This document shows positions 16,937-25,994 of a DNA stretch of 64,000 nucleotides, in pieces (position 1 is the stretch's first letter; every line of letters begins with the position of its first letter). The DNA comes from Streptomyces chromofuscus (lineage in GTDB: Bacteria > Actinomycetota > Actinomycetes > Streptomycetales > Streptomycetaceae), in NCBI RefSeq assembly GCF_015160875.1, contig NZ_CP063374.1:4839501-4903500 (forward strand). The letters run 5' to 3'. A model generated the notes under the pieces. It searched no databases. It saw only the letters and a list, made by a program, of their open reading frames with translations, and was not told where the DNA came from. A program made the position numbers and the translations under genes.

Positions 16937-17046
16937 GCATCGACGGGTGGGACGCAGAGGTCGCGGGGCGCGTGTGCATCGGCGCGGTGGGCGACGACGA
17001 CCTCGGATGGCCCCGCAGGCGAGGGGGACGGTGTGACGGGCGTTGA
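16933..17046 (+). CDS. possible 37-aa coupled small ORF
   Basis: An ATG overlapping the MoxR stop (ATGA) opens a 37-codon frame that ends inside the DUF5682 coding start. It reads MSIDGWDAEVAGRV at its beginning and has an Arg-rich end. It may only serve to carry ribosomes across the gap to the GTG at 17033. No family is recognised; it could be chance. Confidence 0.25.
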   Translation: MSIDGWDAEVAGRVCIGAVGDDDLGWPRRRGGRCDGR

Positions 17047-19546
17047 CGACGCCGGGAGCGGCGGGTGGACCGGCGACGAGCCTTTGCTCCTCGGCGTACG
17101 GCATCACGGGCCGGGGTCGGCCCGGGCCGTGCGGGCGGCGTTGGACTCCGCCCGGCCGCGGGTGGTGCTGATCGAGGGGCCGCCCGAGGCCGACGCGCTG
17201 ATTCCGCTGGCCGGCGACGAGGACATGCGGCCGCCTGTCGCCCTGCTCGCCCATGCCGTGGACGAGCCCGGGCGTTCGGCGTTCTGGCCGCTGGCCGAGT
17301 TCTCACCGGAGTGGGTGGCGATGCGGTGGGCTCTGGAGCAGGGAGTTCCGGCCCGCTTCATCGACCTGCCGGCCACGCACACGCTGGTGTGGGGGAGCGG
17401 GCCGGAGGGGGAGTCGGCTGTGGAGGGGGGCGGTGGGGACGGTGGGGGTCAACCCGCTGCTCCGGCCGATGCCGATGCCGGTGGCGACTCGAGTGTGGGT
17501 TCCGGCGCCGATGACCGTGGCGGCACCGGCACAGGCACTGATCGCGGCACCGACTCCGACGCCGATGACGGGCCCGACGCCGGTTCCGGCACCCAGGCCG
17601 GCGTGCGGATCGATCCGCTCGGTGTGCTCGCCGAGGCCGCCGGTTATGACGACGCCGAGCGCTGGTGGGAGGACGTCGTCGAGCACCGGGGGCTCGGCGC
17701 GGGCGACGCCTTCGCTCCGTTCGCCGTGGTCGAGGAGGCGATGGGGGCGCTGCGCGAGGTGTACGGGAGCGGGGGACACGACCGGGACCTCGTGCGCGAG
17801 GCGTACATGCGGCTGCAAGTGCGGGCCGCTCAGCGTGAGTTCGGGGGCGGTGTGGCCGTCGTCTGCGGGGCGTGGCACGTGCCCGCGCTCCGGCAGAAGC
17901 CGACCGTCGCGGCGGACCGTGCGCTGGTGAAGGGGCTGCCCAAGGTCAAGGCCGACATGACGTGGGTGCCGTGGACCCATCGCCGGCTGGCGCGGGCGAG
18001 CGGGTACGGCGCGGGAATCGACTCGCCGGGGTGGTACGGGCACCTCTTCACGGCGCCGGACCGGCCGGTCGAGCGGTGGATGACCAAGGTGGCGGTACTG
18101 CTGCGGGCCGAAGACCGCACCGTCTCCTCGGCGCACGTGATCGAGGCGGTGCGGCTGGCCGAGACACTCGCCGTGATGCGCGGTCGGCCACTGGCCGGGC
18201 TGGGGGAGACGACCGACGCCGTGCGGGCGGTGATGTGCGAGGGGTCGGACGTTCCGCTGTCGCTGGTGCACGACCGGCTGGTCGTGGGCGACGTGCTGGG
18301 GGAGGTGCCGGAGGCTGCGCCGGCGGTGCCGTTGCAGCGGGACCTCGCCCGGCTCCAGCGCCGGCTGCGGCTGAAACCGGAGGCGCTGGAGCGGGAGCTG
18401 GAGCTCGATCTGCGCAAGGAGACCGATGCCGGACGCAGCAGGCTGCTCCATCGGCTGAGGCTGCTGGGCGTGGCGTGGGGCGAACCGGTGACGTCACGGG
18501 GCAGCAGGGGGACCTTCCGGGAGACCTGGCGGCTGCGCTGGGAGCCGGAGCTGTCGGTGCGGGTCGCCGAGGCGGGAGTGTGGGGGACGACGGTGCTCGC
18601 CGCCGCGACCGCCAAGGCGGAGGCCGACGCCGTGGCGGCGCACGGCCTCGCCGAGGTCACCGGGCTCGCCGAGCGCTGCCTGCTGGCCGAACTGCCGGAC
18701 GCCCTGCCGGCGGTGATGCGGATCCTCGCCGACAGGGCGGCCCTCGACACGGACGTCGGCCATCTCGCCCAGGCGCTGCCGGCCCTGGTCCGCTCGCTGC
18801 GCTACGGCGATGTGCGCGGCACGGACACCGGCGCCCTCGCGGAGGTCGCCGCGGGCCTGGCCGAGCGGGTCTTCGTCGGGCTGCCGCCCGCCTGTGCCGC
18901 GCTCGACACGGACGCGGCCGAGGAGATGCGGCGTCATGTGGACGCGGTGCACACGGCGGTGGGGCTGCTCGGCGAGGCCCCGGCTGCGGGGCACGGCGAG
19001 CTGCGCGGCCGGTGGCACGCGGTGCTGCGGGTGCTCTCCGCGCGGGACACCGTGCCCGGAGTGATCCGGGGGCGTGCGGTGCGGCTGCTGCTCGACGACG
19101 GGGAGTTGGCGCAGGACGAGGCGGCGCGGTCGATGGGACTGGTGCTGTCGCCGGGGACGCCGCCGGGGGACGCGGCCGCGTGGATCGAGGGGTTCGTCGG
19201 CGGGGGCGGCGGCGGGATGCTGCTGGTGCACGACGAACGGCTGCTGGGGCTGGTCGACGGCTGGCTGACAGCGGTCTCGGCAGAGGCGTTCACGGACGTG
19301 TTGCCCCTGCTGCGGCGGACCTTCTCGGCGTACGAGCCGGGGGTGCGCAGGACGCTGGGGGAGCTGGTTCGGCGGGGGCCGGGGCAGCGCGGGAGCACCG
19401 AGACGGCGGGGCCGGGGATACCGGGCTTCGGCGCGAGCCTCGACGCCGAGCGTGCCGACGCCGTGCTCCCGGTGGTGCGGTTGCTGCTGGGGCTGGACGG
19501 GGCCGGAGAAGAGGAGATCACCGAGCTGGTGGGGGTGGCGGGATGA
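17033..19546 (+). CDS. DUF5682 protein of the MoxR/VWA system (YehM-like)
   Basis: The 837-residue protein begins with LLLGVRHHGPGSARAV and has a second G-x-x-H motif, GAWH, at 279-282 within AVVCGAWHVPAL. Two GxxH motifs in this order recall the TraB/Tiki/ChaN group of metal-dependent hydrolases; this is inference, not a family assignment. Residues about 125-190 are a Gly/Asp/Ala low-complexity insert. The C-terminal half is helical. The GTG start has GAGGGGG a few bases upstream. It lies between MoxR and VWA genes and is expected to act with them in the cytoplasm. Confidence 0.85.
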   Translation: MTGVDDAGSGGWTGDEPLLLGVRHHGPGSARAVRAALDSARPRVVLIEGPPEADALIPLAGDEDMRPPVALLAHAVDEPGRSAFWPLAEFSPEWVAMRWALEQGVPARFIDLPATHTLVWGSGPEGESAVEGGGGDGGGQPAAPADADAGGDSSVGSGADDRGGTGTGTDRGTDSDADDGPDAGSGTQAGVRIDPLGVLAEAAGYDDAERWWEDVVEHRGLGAGDAFAPFAVVEEAMGALREVYGSGGHDRDLVREAYMRLQVRAAQREFGGGVAVVCGAWHVPALRQKPTVAADRALVKGLPKVKADMTWVPWTHRRLARASGYGAGIDSPGWYGHLFTAPDRPVERWMTKVAVLLRAEDRTVSSAHVIEAVRLAETLAVMRGRPLAGLGETTDAVRAVMCEGSDVPLSLVHDRLVVGDVLGEVPEAAPAVPLQRDLARLQRRLRLKPEALERELELDLRKETDAGRSRLLHRLRLLGVAWGEPVTSRGSRGTFRETWRLRWEPELSVRVAEAGVWGTTVLAAATAKAEADAVAAHGLAEVTGLAERCLLAELPDALPAVMRILADRAALDTDVGHLAQALPALVRSLRYGDVRGTDTGALAEVAAGLAERVFVGLPPACAALDTDAAEEMRRHVDAVHTAVGLLGEAPAAGHGELRGRWHAVLRVLSARDTVPGVIRGRAVRLLLDDGELAQDEAARSMGLVLSPGTPPGDAAAWIEGFVGGGGGGMLLVHDERLLGLVDGWLTAVSAEAFTDVLPLLRRTFSAYEPGVRRTLGELVRRGPGQRGSTETAGPGIPGFGASLDAERADAVLPVVRLLLGLDGAGEEEITELVGVAG

Positions 19547-19580
19547 GGGGGAGCCGAGGCGTGCGTGGGGAGGAGGACGT

Positions 19581-20762
19581 ATGACCGCACAGGCGCTGGG
19601 CGGGGACGGGGCGGACGACGCCGGGCGGGAGCGGTTGCGGCGGTGGCGGCTCGTGCTGGGCGGTGACGCGGCGGACGGTACTGGGTGTGCGCTCGGGGGG
19701 CGGGACGCCGCGATGGACGGGGCGCTGGCCGCGCTCTACGGGAAGGGGGACAAGCCGCAGACGGGCAGGGAGCGTTCGGCCGGACTGGGCGCGTCGGCGC
19801 CGTCCGTGGCGCGCTGGCTCGGCGACATCCGGACGTACTTCCCGTCATCCGTCGTGCAGGTCATGCAGCGGGACGCCATCGACCGGCTCGGGCTGTCCGC
19901 GCTGCTGCTGGAGCCGGAGATGCTGGACGCGGTGGAGGCCGACGTGCATCTCGTCGGCACGCTGCTGTCGCTGAACAAGGCGATGCCGGAGACGACGAAG
20001 GAGACGGCACGGGCCGTCGTGCGCAAGGTCGTCGAGGACCTGGAGAAGCGACTCGCCACCCGTACCCGGGCCACCCTCAGCGGCGCGCTCGACCGCAGCG
20101 CGCGCATCAACCGGCCGCGCCACCACGACGTCGACTGGAACCGCACGATCGCGGCCAACCTCAAGCACTACCTGCCGGAGTACCGAACGGTCGTACCGGA
20201 GCGGCTGATCGGTTACGGGCGGGCGTCCCAGTCAGTGAAGAAGGAGGTCATCCTCTGTATCGACCAGTCGGGATCCATGGCGGCGTCGGTGGTGTACGCG
20301 TCGGTGTTCGGAGCGGTGCTGGCGTCCATGCGGACGATATCCACGCGACTCGTGGTGTTCGACACGGCGGTCGTCGACCTCACCGACCAGCTCGATGACC
20401 CGGTCGACGTGCTTTTCGGCACGCAGCTGGGCGGCGGCACGGACATCAACCGCGCGCTGGCCTACTGCCAGTCGCAGATCACCCGGCCCGCCGAGACCGT
20501 GGTCGTCCTGATCAGCGACCTCTACGAAGGGGGGATCCGGAACGAGATGCTGAAGCGGGTGGCGGCGATGAAGGGGGCGGGGGTGCAGTTCGTGACGCTG
20601 CTCGCGCTGTCGGACGAGGGGGCGCCCGCGTACGACCGGGAGCACGCCGCGGCGCTGGCGGCGCTCGGGGCGCCGGCCTTCGCGTGTACGCCCGACCTGT
20701 TCCCGGAGGTGATGGCGGCGGCGATCGAGAAGCGCCCGCTGCCGATACCGGACACGGCGTGA
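19581..20762 (+). CDS. VWA-domain protein partner of MoxR (YehP-like)
   Basis: The 393-residue protein ends in a von Willebrand A domain with a complete MIDAS metal site: DQSGS at 228-232, the Thr of GGGTDIN, and the Asp of ISDLYEGG. VWA proteins coupled to MoxR ATPases act as substrate adaptors in metal insertion or complex assembly. The N-terminal half is helical. A GGAGGAGGA site is directly upstream of the ATG. It is the last gene of the MoxR operon, 34 bases after the DUF5682 gene. Confidence 0.92.
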   Translation: MTAQALGGDGADDAGRERLRRWRLVLGGDAADGTGCALGGRDAAMDGALAALYGKGDKPQTGRERSAGLGASAPSVARWLGDIRTYFPSSVVQVMQRDAIDRLGLSALLLEPEMLDAVEADVHLVGTLLSLNKAMPETTKETARAVVRKVVEDLEKRLATRTRATLSGALDRSARINRPRHHDVDWNRTIAANLKHYLPEYRTVVPERLIGYGRASQSVKKEVILCIDQSGSMAASVVYASVFGAVLASMRTISTRLVVFDTAVVDLTDQLDDPVDVLFGTQLGGGTDINRALAYCQSQITRPAETVVVLISDLYEGGIRNEMLKRVAAMKGAGVQFVTLLALSDEGAPAYDREHAAALAALGAPAFACTPDLFPEVMAAAIEKRPLPIPDTA

Positions 20763-20956
20763 CGACCGGGGGAGGAATGGGTGAGCGTATGCAAAGGGGG
20801 TATGACTACCCATCGGTAATAGGGGGCTTGCGCAACCTCCGGAGTCACGTGCAAGGATCGACGCCTCGTCAGCGGTGCGGTGCTGCCCCGCTCGCCCGTT
20901 CCGCGAAGTCGTCGCATGCGTGATTCGTTCCGCCGCACGGGAGGATCCTCCCCCTC

Positions 20957-22120
20957 TTGATCTGGTCAGCCGCACTGTCCGGTGCCGCCACGCGTGTGTC
21001 GCGCGTGGCGGTGGGGCGGCGTGCGCCGCACCTGGTCCTGATGGTGGGTGCGTTGTTCGCCCTGGGAGTGCTGTGCGGGGAGCGGGCCGACGCGGCTGAA
21101 GGGACCCCGGAGCCGGGCTCGGGGGTGTTGGCGCGGGTGACTGCGCCGGTGGCCGCTTCGGTGACCGAGCCGGTGGCCGCGGTGCCGGGTGGGCAGCGGG
21201 TCGTCGAGGGTGTCCGGCGGTCCGTCGGTGAGCAGGTCGCTCCGCCGGCCCGGGATGCCGTGAGGACGGTGGCCGGTCGGTCGGCCTGGGCCGCGGGGCA
21301 GGGCGTGGGCGCTGAGGCGCCGGAAGCGGATGCCGAGGGACAAAGGGCGGATGCCCAGGGGCAAGGGGCGGATGCCCGGGGGCTGGGGGCGGATGCCCGG
21401 GGGCTGGGGGCGGTGCCGCCCGCGTCGCCTTCGCGGCCGGAGTCGCTGTCGGTGCCGAACATTCCCGGGTTGCCTGAGCCGTCCGGCCTCTCGGACGTAC
21501 CTGATCTCTCCGACGCGCTGGACGTCTCCGGCCCGCCCGAAACAGCCTCCTTCATTCCCATCCCGGCGCTCCCAGGGATCCCGGCGCTTCCCGATGCCCC
21601 TGCGTTGGCCGACGTTCTTGTCGTGCCCGGCATCCCCGTCGCGCCCGAGGCTTCAGTCGTCCCCGGCGTTCCTGAGCTTCCCGTCGTGTCCGAGCTTCCG
21701 GGGTGGACCGTGCCGCTCCCCGACGCGGCGGTGGCGCTGCCGGGTGGGGCTGAGGGCTCGGCCTCTGACGGTGGCTCGGAGGAGCGGGGACGTGTGGCGG
21801 GGCTGGTGGGCCTCCACGGTCCGGAGCTCGGCGTCGCCGTCGTTGGCGGTCGTGGTACCGCGGTGGACGGCGGACAGGTTCGGCAGCGTGGCGGCGCCGG
21901 CGGGGAGTACGCGCTCGCGCAGCAAGCGCCGGCCGGTCGTGGCGACGGGGCGCTGGGCAGTCGGTCGGCGGCGGACAGCGGTTCGTCTCGGCACGGTGAC
22001 GCGCCCGCGGTGACGGTGAGTCAGCGTGCGCTGTTGTGGTTGGTACCGGGTGCGGCCGTGGGCGTCGAGGCCGACGGGACGCGGGACCGGCACGGGGACG
22101 TCCCCGTTTTCCCCGGCTAG
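20957..22120 (+). CDS. exported low-complexity Pro/Val/Ala protein
   Basis: The product is about 387 residues: a basic start, a hydrophobic segment near 28-45 that ends in a plausible signal-peptidase site after ADA, then a Pro/Ala/Val/Gly-rich body. It includes GQGADARGLGADARGLG-type repeats and a proline-rich part with IPALPGIPALPDAPAL. No enzymatic motif is visible, so a surface or matrix function is a guess. The TTG start is supported only by GGGAGGA eleven bases upstream; a start some codons later is possible. A similar exported repeat protein follows downstream. Confidence 0.6.
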   Translation: MIWSAALSGAATRVSRVAVGRRAPHLVLMVGALFALGVLCGERADAAEGTPEPGSGVLARVTAPVAASVTEPVAAVPGGQRVVEGVRRSVGEQVAPPARDAVRTVAGRSAWAAGQGVGAEAPEADAEGQRADAQGQGADARGLGADARGLGAVPPASPSRPESLSVPNIPGLPEPSGLSDVPDLSDALDVSGPPETASFIPIPALPGIPALPDAPALADVLVVPGIPVAPEASVVPGVPELPVVSELPGWTVPLPDAAVALPGGAEGSASDGGSEERGRVAGLVGLHGPELGVAVVGGRGTAVDGGQVRQRGGAGGEYALAQQAPAGRGDGALGSRSAADSGSSRHGDAPAVTVSQRALLWLVPGAAVGVEADGTRDRHGDVPVFPG

Positions 22121-22400
22121 GGCAGGCCTCCCCCCGCCTGACCGCCGCGCGGCGGCGGAACAGGTCTGCCCGACCGTCCCGGCCCGTCCTGGCCGGTGGA
22201 CGGAAGCCGCCGGAGTCGTCTCCGAAGATCTCGCCGGTCCCCAGTGACCGCGAACGTGCCCGGAGACGGTGCCGGATGGTCCCCAAGTCCCCTGGTGGGA
22301 GCCCCGACCCGAGGTCGCCGTTGTCCGGCTGACCGACTGAGGGCTCGTGCCTCGGACGTCCCTTCCCGGACGTCCACACGCAAAGGATCAGACGCACGCA

Positions 22401-23819
22401 ATGAACAAGAACATCCGTCGTTCCATCGTCATAGCCGCCGGAGTGACCGGCGCGTGGGCATTCGGGTCCGCTGTCGCGAGCGCCGACGAACTGCCCGCCT
22501 CCTCCCTCTCCGTGTCGGACACCACCATGGACGCCGAGGGCGCGTCCGCCGAGGGCACCGACCGGGTTGCCGGCGGCGTCGGCGAGGCCGTGGAGGACAC
22601 CACCGAGGACACCGCCGCACACGCGACCGAGCACGTCACCGGTGAGTCCCTGTCCCGGGCCACGGCGTCGGCCGGGGACGACGTGTCCGACTCCGTTACG
22701 GCCGGCCCGCAGGACGCGATCGACTACCTGTTCGGTCCGCTCTCCGCGTTCGCGCCCGAGCTGGAGCGCCCGCAGCACGCGGTCGCCGGCGCGGAGCGGG
22801 CCGCCGCGGGGGTGGACGCGGTGGCGCGGGGAGCGGTCGCCGGGGTCGAGGGGCGGGCCGGTGGGCTCGTCGGCGCCGCTCAGGGGGAGACCGGTGCGGT
22901 GGCCGGAGCCGCCAAGGAGAGCGTCGCCGGGGTGCCGGGGCGTGTGACGGGCACGGTGGCAGGGGTGCCGGGAACGGCCGCGTCGGTCGCCGCGGAGACG
23001 GGGGCGGCTGTGGTGCCGCCGGTGGCCGGATCCGCCGTGGCGGGAGTCGGGCCGATCGCCGGTGAGGCGGTGACGGGCGCGCGTGGCGTGGCCGGGGGTG
23101 TGGTGGGTGACGTGCGGGCGCTGGCGGAGGGTGTTGCCGCGGACGTGCCCACGTATGCGCGGGGGGTCGTCGCCGGCGTGCCGCCGTACGCCGCCGGGCT
23201 CGCCGGTGGCGTCGCTGCCGACGCCACGGGTGCCGTACTGCCGCCGGTGGCGCACACCGCCGTGCGGGGTGTCGTGCCCGTCGCCGGGCAGGCCGTCGAG
23301 GACGCGGGCGGACTGACGCACGGCGTGACCGGGGACGTCGAGGGCTTCGCCCACGGGGTCGCCGGCGACGTACCCCCGCTGGTGCACGGCGTCGGCGGGC
23401 AGGCCGGCGGGTTCGCCGACGGCGTGACGGGAGAGGTGCCGGTGTTCGTGGACGGCGTCGCGGGTGCGGTCCAGCCGCTCGTCGACGTCGTGACCGAGAC
23501 CGTACGGCCGGTGGTCGAGGGCGTCGGCGGCAGCGCGGCGGCGCCGGCGTACGGCGCGACCGGCGAGGCCGGTCCCTTCGCGGGCGGCGTGGTCGGTGAG
23601 GCCACCTTCTTCACCGGGGGCGTCGCGGGCGGCGTCGCGCCCTTCGCGCGGGACCTGACCGGCACCGTGCAGTCCACCGGCGGCACGCTGACCGGCCACG
23701 CGGTCACCGGCGCGGAGGGCGTCGCCGAGTCACTCATGCCGGGCTACGCGCAGGGCCACGTCCAGGGGAACGCCCAGGGCCACGTCCACGGCACTCAGGA
23801 CCTCCGCCACCGCGTCTGA
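22401..23819 (+). CDS. exported Gly/Val/Ala repeat protein
   Basis: The 472-residue protein has a typical signal peptide (MNKNIRRS, hydrophobic core, cleavage near ASA-DE at about 27). From about residue 130 the body is a degenerate repeat of short units such as GVAGDV, GVVAGVP and VTGEVP, spaced roughly 11 to 15 residues, with almost no charged or aromatic residues besides scattered Asp/Glu. It ends in QGHVQGNAQGHVHG. The pattern suggests an extended or beta-structured surface protein, but I recognise no family. Third-position G/C bias is strong, supporting real coding. Starts upstream of 22401 would lack the signal peptide. Confidence 0.7.
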   Translation: MNKNIRRSIVIAAGVTGAWAFGSAVASADELPASSLSVSDTTMDAEGASAEGTDRVAGGVGEAVEDTTEDTAAHATEHVTGESLSRATASAGDDVSDSVTAGPQDAIDYLFGPLSAFAPELERPQHAVAGAERAAAGVDAVARGAVAGVEGRAGGLVGAAQGETGAVAGAAKESVAGVPGRVTGTVAGVPGTAASVAAETGAAVVPPVAGSAVAGVGPIAGEAVTGARGVAGGVVGDVRALAEGVAADVPTYARGVVAGVPPYAAGLAGGVAADATGAVLPPVAHTAVRGVVPVAGQAVEDAGGLTHGVTGDVEGFAHGVAGDVPPLVHGVGGQAGGFADGVTGEVPVFVDGVAGAVQPLVDVVTETVRPVVEGVGGSAAAPAYGATGEAGPFAGGVVGEATFFTGGVAGGVAPFARDLTGTVQSTGGTLTGHAVTGAEGVAESLMPGYAQGHVQGNAQGHVHGTQDLRHRV

Positions 23820-24787
23820 CCCCGCCCCGCCCTGTGCGCCTCAGCCCGTGGCGCGCCACTCCAGGCGTGCCGGCAGCTGGCACCCACTCCAGGAGAGCCA
23901 CGGCGCACTCCCAAAGCCGCACGCCCCCCACGGCGTGCTCCGACCCCGCAGGCACCCGGCACGCACGGCCGAAGCCGTCGGCTCGTCCGGACGGAACCCT
24001 GCGGACGGGGTCCGGCGGTCCCCATTGGGGTGGGGATCGCCGGACCGAAGCCCCAGGGGAAGCATCAGCACCCCACCGGGGCAGCCAGAGGGGCCTCACC
24101 GGGTCAACCCCAGCCCGGTGAGGCCCTGCGCCGTCACCGGCGCCCCCCGCCCGGCCTCGTCGCCCACCGGCACCAGGCCCGACCACCGGCACCAGACGCG
24201 ACGACCGGCACCAGACGCGACGACCGGCACCAGGCCCGACCACCGGCACCAGACCCGCCCACCGGCACCAGACCCGCCCACCGGCACCAGACCCGACCAC
24301 CGGCACCAGACCCGACCACCGGCACCAGACCCGACCACCGGCACCAGACGCGACCACCGGCACCAGGCCCGACCACCGGCACCAGGCCCGACCACCGGCA
24401 CCAGGCCCGACCACCGGCACCAGGCCCGACCACCGGCACCAGGCCCGACCACCGGCACCAGACCCGACCACCGGCACCAGACCCGACCACCAGGCCCGAC
24501 GACCAGCACCCCATCACCGGGCCCGACGACCAGCACCCCAGCACCAGGCCCGCCGACTCACGGCACCCCGTGCCAGTGAGCGCGGCATCATGTGACAGGT
24601 ATCACCGCTCAGGTGTGACCCGCGATTTAGAGGCCCCCCGCAAGCAGAGATAACCTGCGAGACGGACATGCCGCGCGCTCGGACACCGTGTGCGCTTCCC
24701 TTGTGACACATGCGGTCGTCACGTTGCCCTTCGCGGCACGCCCACGCATCCAACGAACCGCGAGATCACTGATAGGGACGGAAGCGC
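23820..24787. other. 968-base intergenic region before sucC
   Basis: The region contains the 19-bp minisatellite (24167-24489) and the sucC leader. No real gene is seen: the long open frames here are caused by the repeat unit, which lacks stop codons in several frames. A TAACCT box at 24651-24656 is a candidate -10 for sucC, leaving a leader of about 130 bases. Confidence 0.5.
24167..24489. repeat. 19-bp minisatellite, 17 units
   Basis: CCGGCACCAG occurs every 19 bases without a phase break from 24167 to 24471. The full unit is CCGGCACCAGRCCCGACCA, with single-base variants (CGCGACGA, CCGCCCA). A decayed tail continues to about 24560. The minus strand carries repeated G runs, so G-quadruplexes are possible. 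The spacing is uniform and there are no unique spacers, unlike a CRISPR array. Confidence 0.95.
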
Positions 24788-25966
24788 GTGGACCTGTTCG
24801 AGTACCAGGCGAGGGACCTCTTCGCCAAGCACGATGTACCGGTGCTGGCCGGTGAAGTCATCGACACGCCTGAGGCGGCGCGCGAGATCACCGAGCGTCT
24901 GGGCGGCAAGTCCGTCGTCAAGGCGCAGGTGAAGGTCGGTGGCCGCGGCAAGGCCGGTGGCGTGAAGCTGGCGGCCACCCCGGACGAGGCCGTCGCCCGC
25001 GCGACGGACATCCTCGGCATGGACATCAAGGGCCACACGGTCCACAAGGTCATGATCGCCGAGACCGCTCCGGAGATCCTCGAGGAGTACTACGTCTCCT
25101 TCCTCCTCGACCGCGCCAACCGCACCTTCCTCTCCATCGCCTCCGTAGAGGGCGGCATGGAGATCGAGGAGGTGGCGGCCACCCGCCCGGAGGCCGTCGC
25201 CAAGATCGCGATCGACGCCATCGACGGCGTGGACGAGGCGAAGGCCCGCGAGATCGTCGAGGCCGCCAAGTTCCCGGCCGAGGTCGCCGACAAGGTCGTG
25301 AACGTCCTCGTCAAGCTGTGGGACACCTTCATCAAGTCGGACGCCCTCCTCGTCGAGGTCAACCCGCTGGCGAAGGTCGCCTCCGGTGAGGTCATCGCCC
25401 TCGACGGCAAGGTGTCGCTGGACGACAACGCCGAGTTCCGTCACGACTGGGACGAGCTGCACGACAAGGCTGCCGCCAACCCGCTCGAGGCGGCCGCCAA
25501 GGAGAAGAACCTCAACTACGTCAAGCTCGACGGCGAGGTCGGCATCATCGGCAACGGCGCGGGTCTCGTGATGAGCACCCTGGACGTCGTCGCGTACGCC
25601 GGTGAGAAGCACGGCAACGTCAAGCCGGCCAACTTCCTGGACATCGGCGGTGGCGCCTCCGCCCAGGTCATGGCCAACGGCCTCGAGATCATCCTCGGCG
25701 ACCCGGACGTGAAGTCCGTCTTCGTCAACGTCTTCGGTGGCATCACCGCCTGCGACGAGGTCGCCAACGGCATCGTCCAGGCCCTGAAGCTCCTCGAGGA
25801 CCGCGGCGAGGAGGTCACCAAGCCGCTCGTCGTCCGCCTCGACGGCAACAACGCCGAGCTCGGCCGACAGATCCTCACCGACGCGGGCCACCCGCTGGTC
25901 CAGCGCGTCGACACCATGGACGGCGCGGCCGACAAGGCCGCCGAGCTGGCCCACGCCGCCAAGTAA
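24788..25966 (+). CDS. sucC: succinyl-CoA synthetase, beta subunit
   Basis: The 392-residue ADP/GDP-forming beta subunit has the N-terminal ATP-grasp fold (VKAQVKVGGRGKAGGVK), and the conserved DIGGGAS and FVNVFGGITACDEVANG motifs of the C-terminal flavodoxin-like domain. With SucD it makes succinate and nucleoside triphosphate from succinyl-CoA in the TCA cycle. The start GTG at 24788 follows GGGACGGAAG. sucD follows 28 bases later, so both are co-transcribed. Confidence 0.97.
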   Translation: MDLFEYQARDLFAKHDVPVLAGEVIDTPEAAREITERLGGKSVVKAQVKVGGRGKAGGVKLAATPDEAVARATDILGMDIKGHTVHKVMIAETAPEILEEYYVSFLLDRANRTFLSIASVEGGMEIEEVAATRPEAVAKIAIDAIDGVDEAKAREIVEAAKFPAEVADKVVNVLVKLWDTFIKSDALLVEVNPLAKVASGEVIALDGKVSLDDNAEFRHDWDELHDKAAANPLEAAAKEKNLNYVKLDGEVGIIGNGAGLVMSTLDVVAYAGEKHGNVKPANFLDIGGGASAQVMANGLEIILGDPDVKSVFVNVFGGITACDEVANGIVQALKLLEDRGEEVTKPLVVRLDGNNAELGRQILTDAGHPLVQRVDTMDGAADKAAELAHAAK

Positions 25967-25994
25967 GCACTCAGGACGAGGACACCAACACACC

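Noticed and set aside
24167..24560. CRISPR array
   Set aside because: The 19-bp units are contiguous and there are no unique spacers; no cas genes are nearby. It is a minisatellite.
23848..24653. Repeat proteins encoded by the 19-bp array in two plus-strand frames
   Set aside because: The array is open in several frames because its unit has no stop codon, so openness is not evidence of coding; no start with a ribosome binding site was found.
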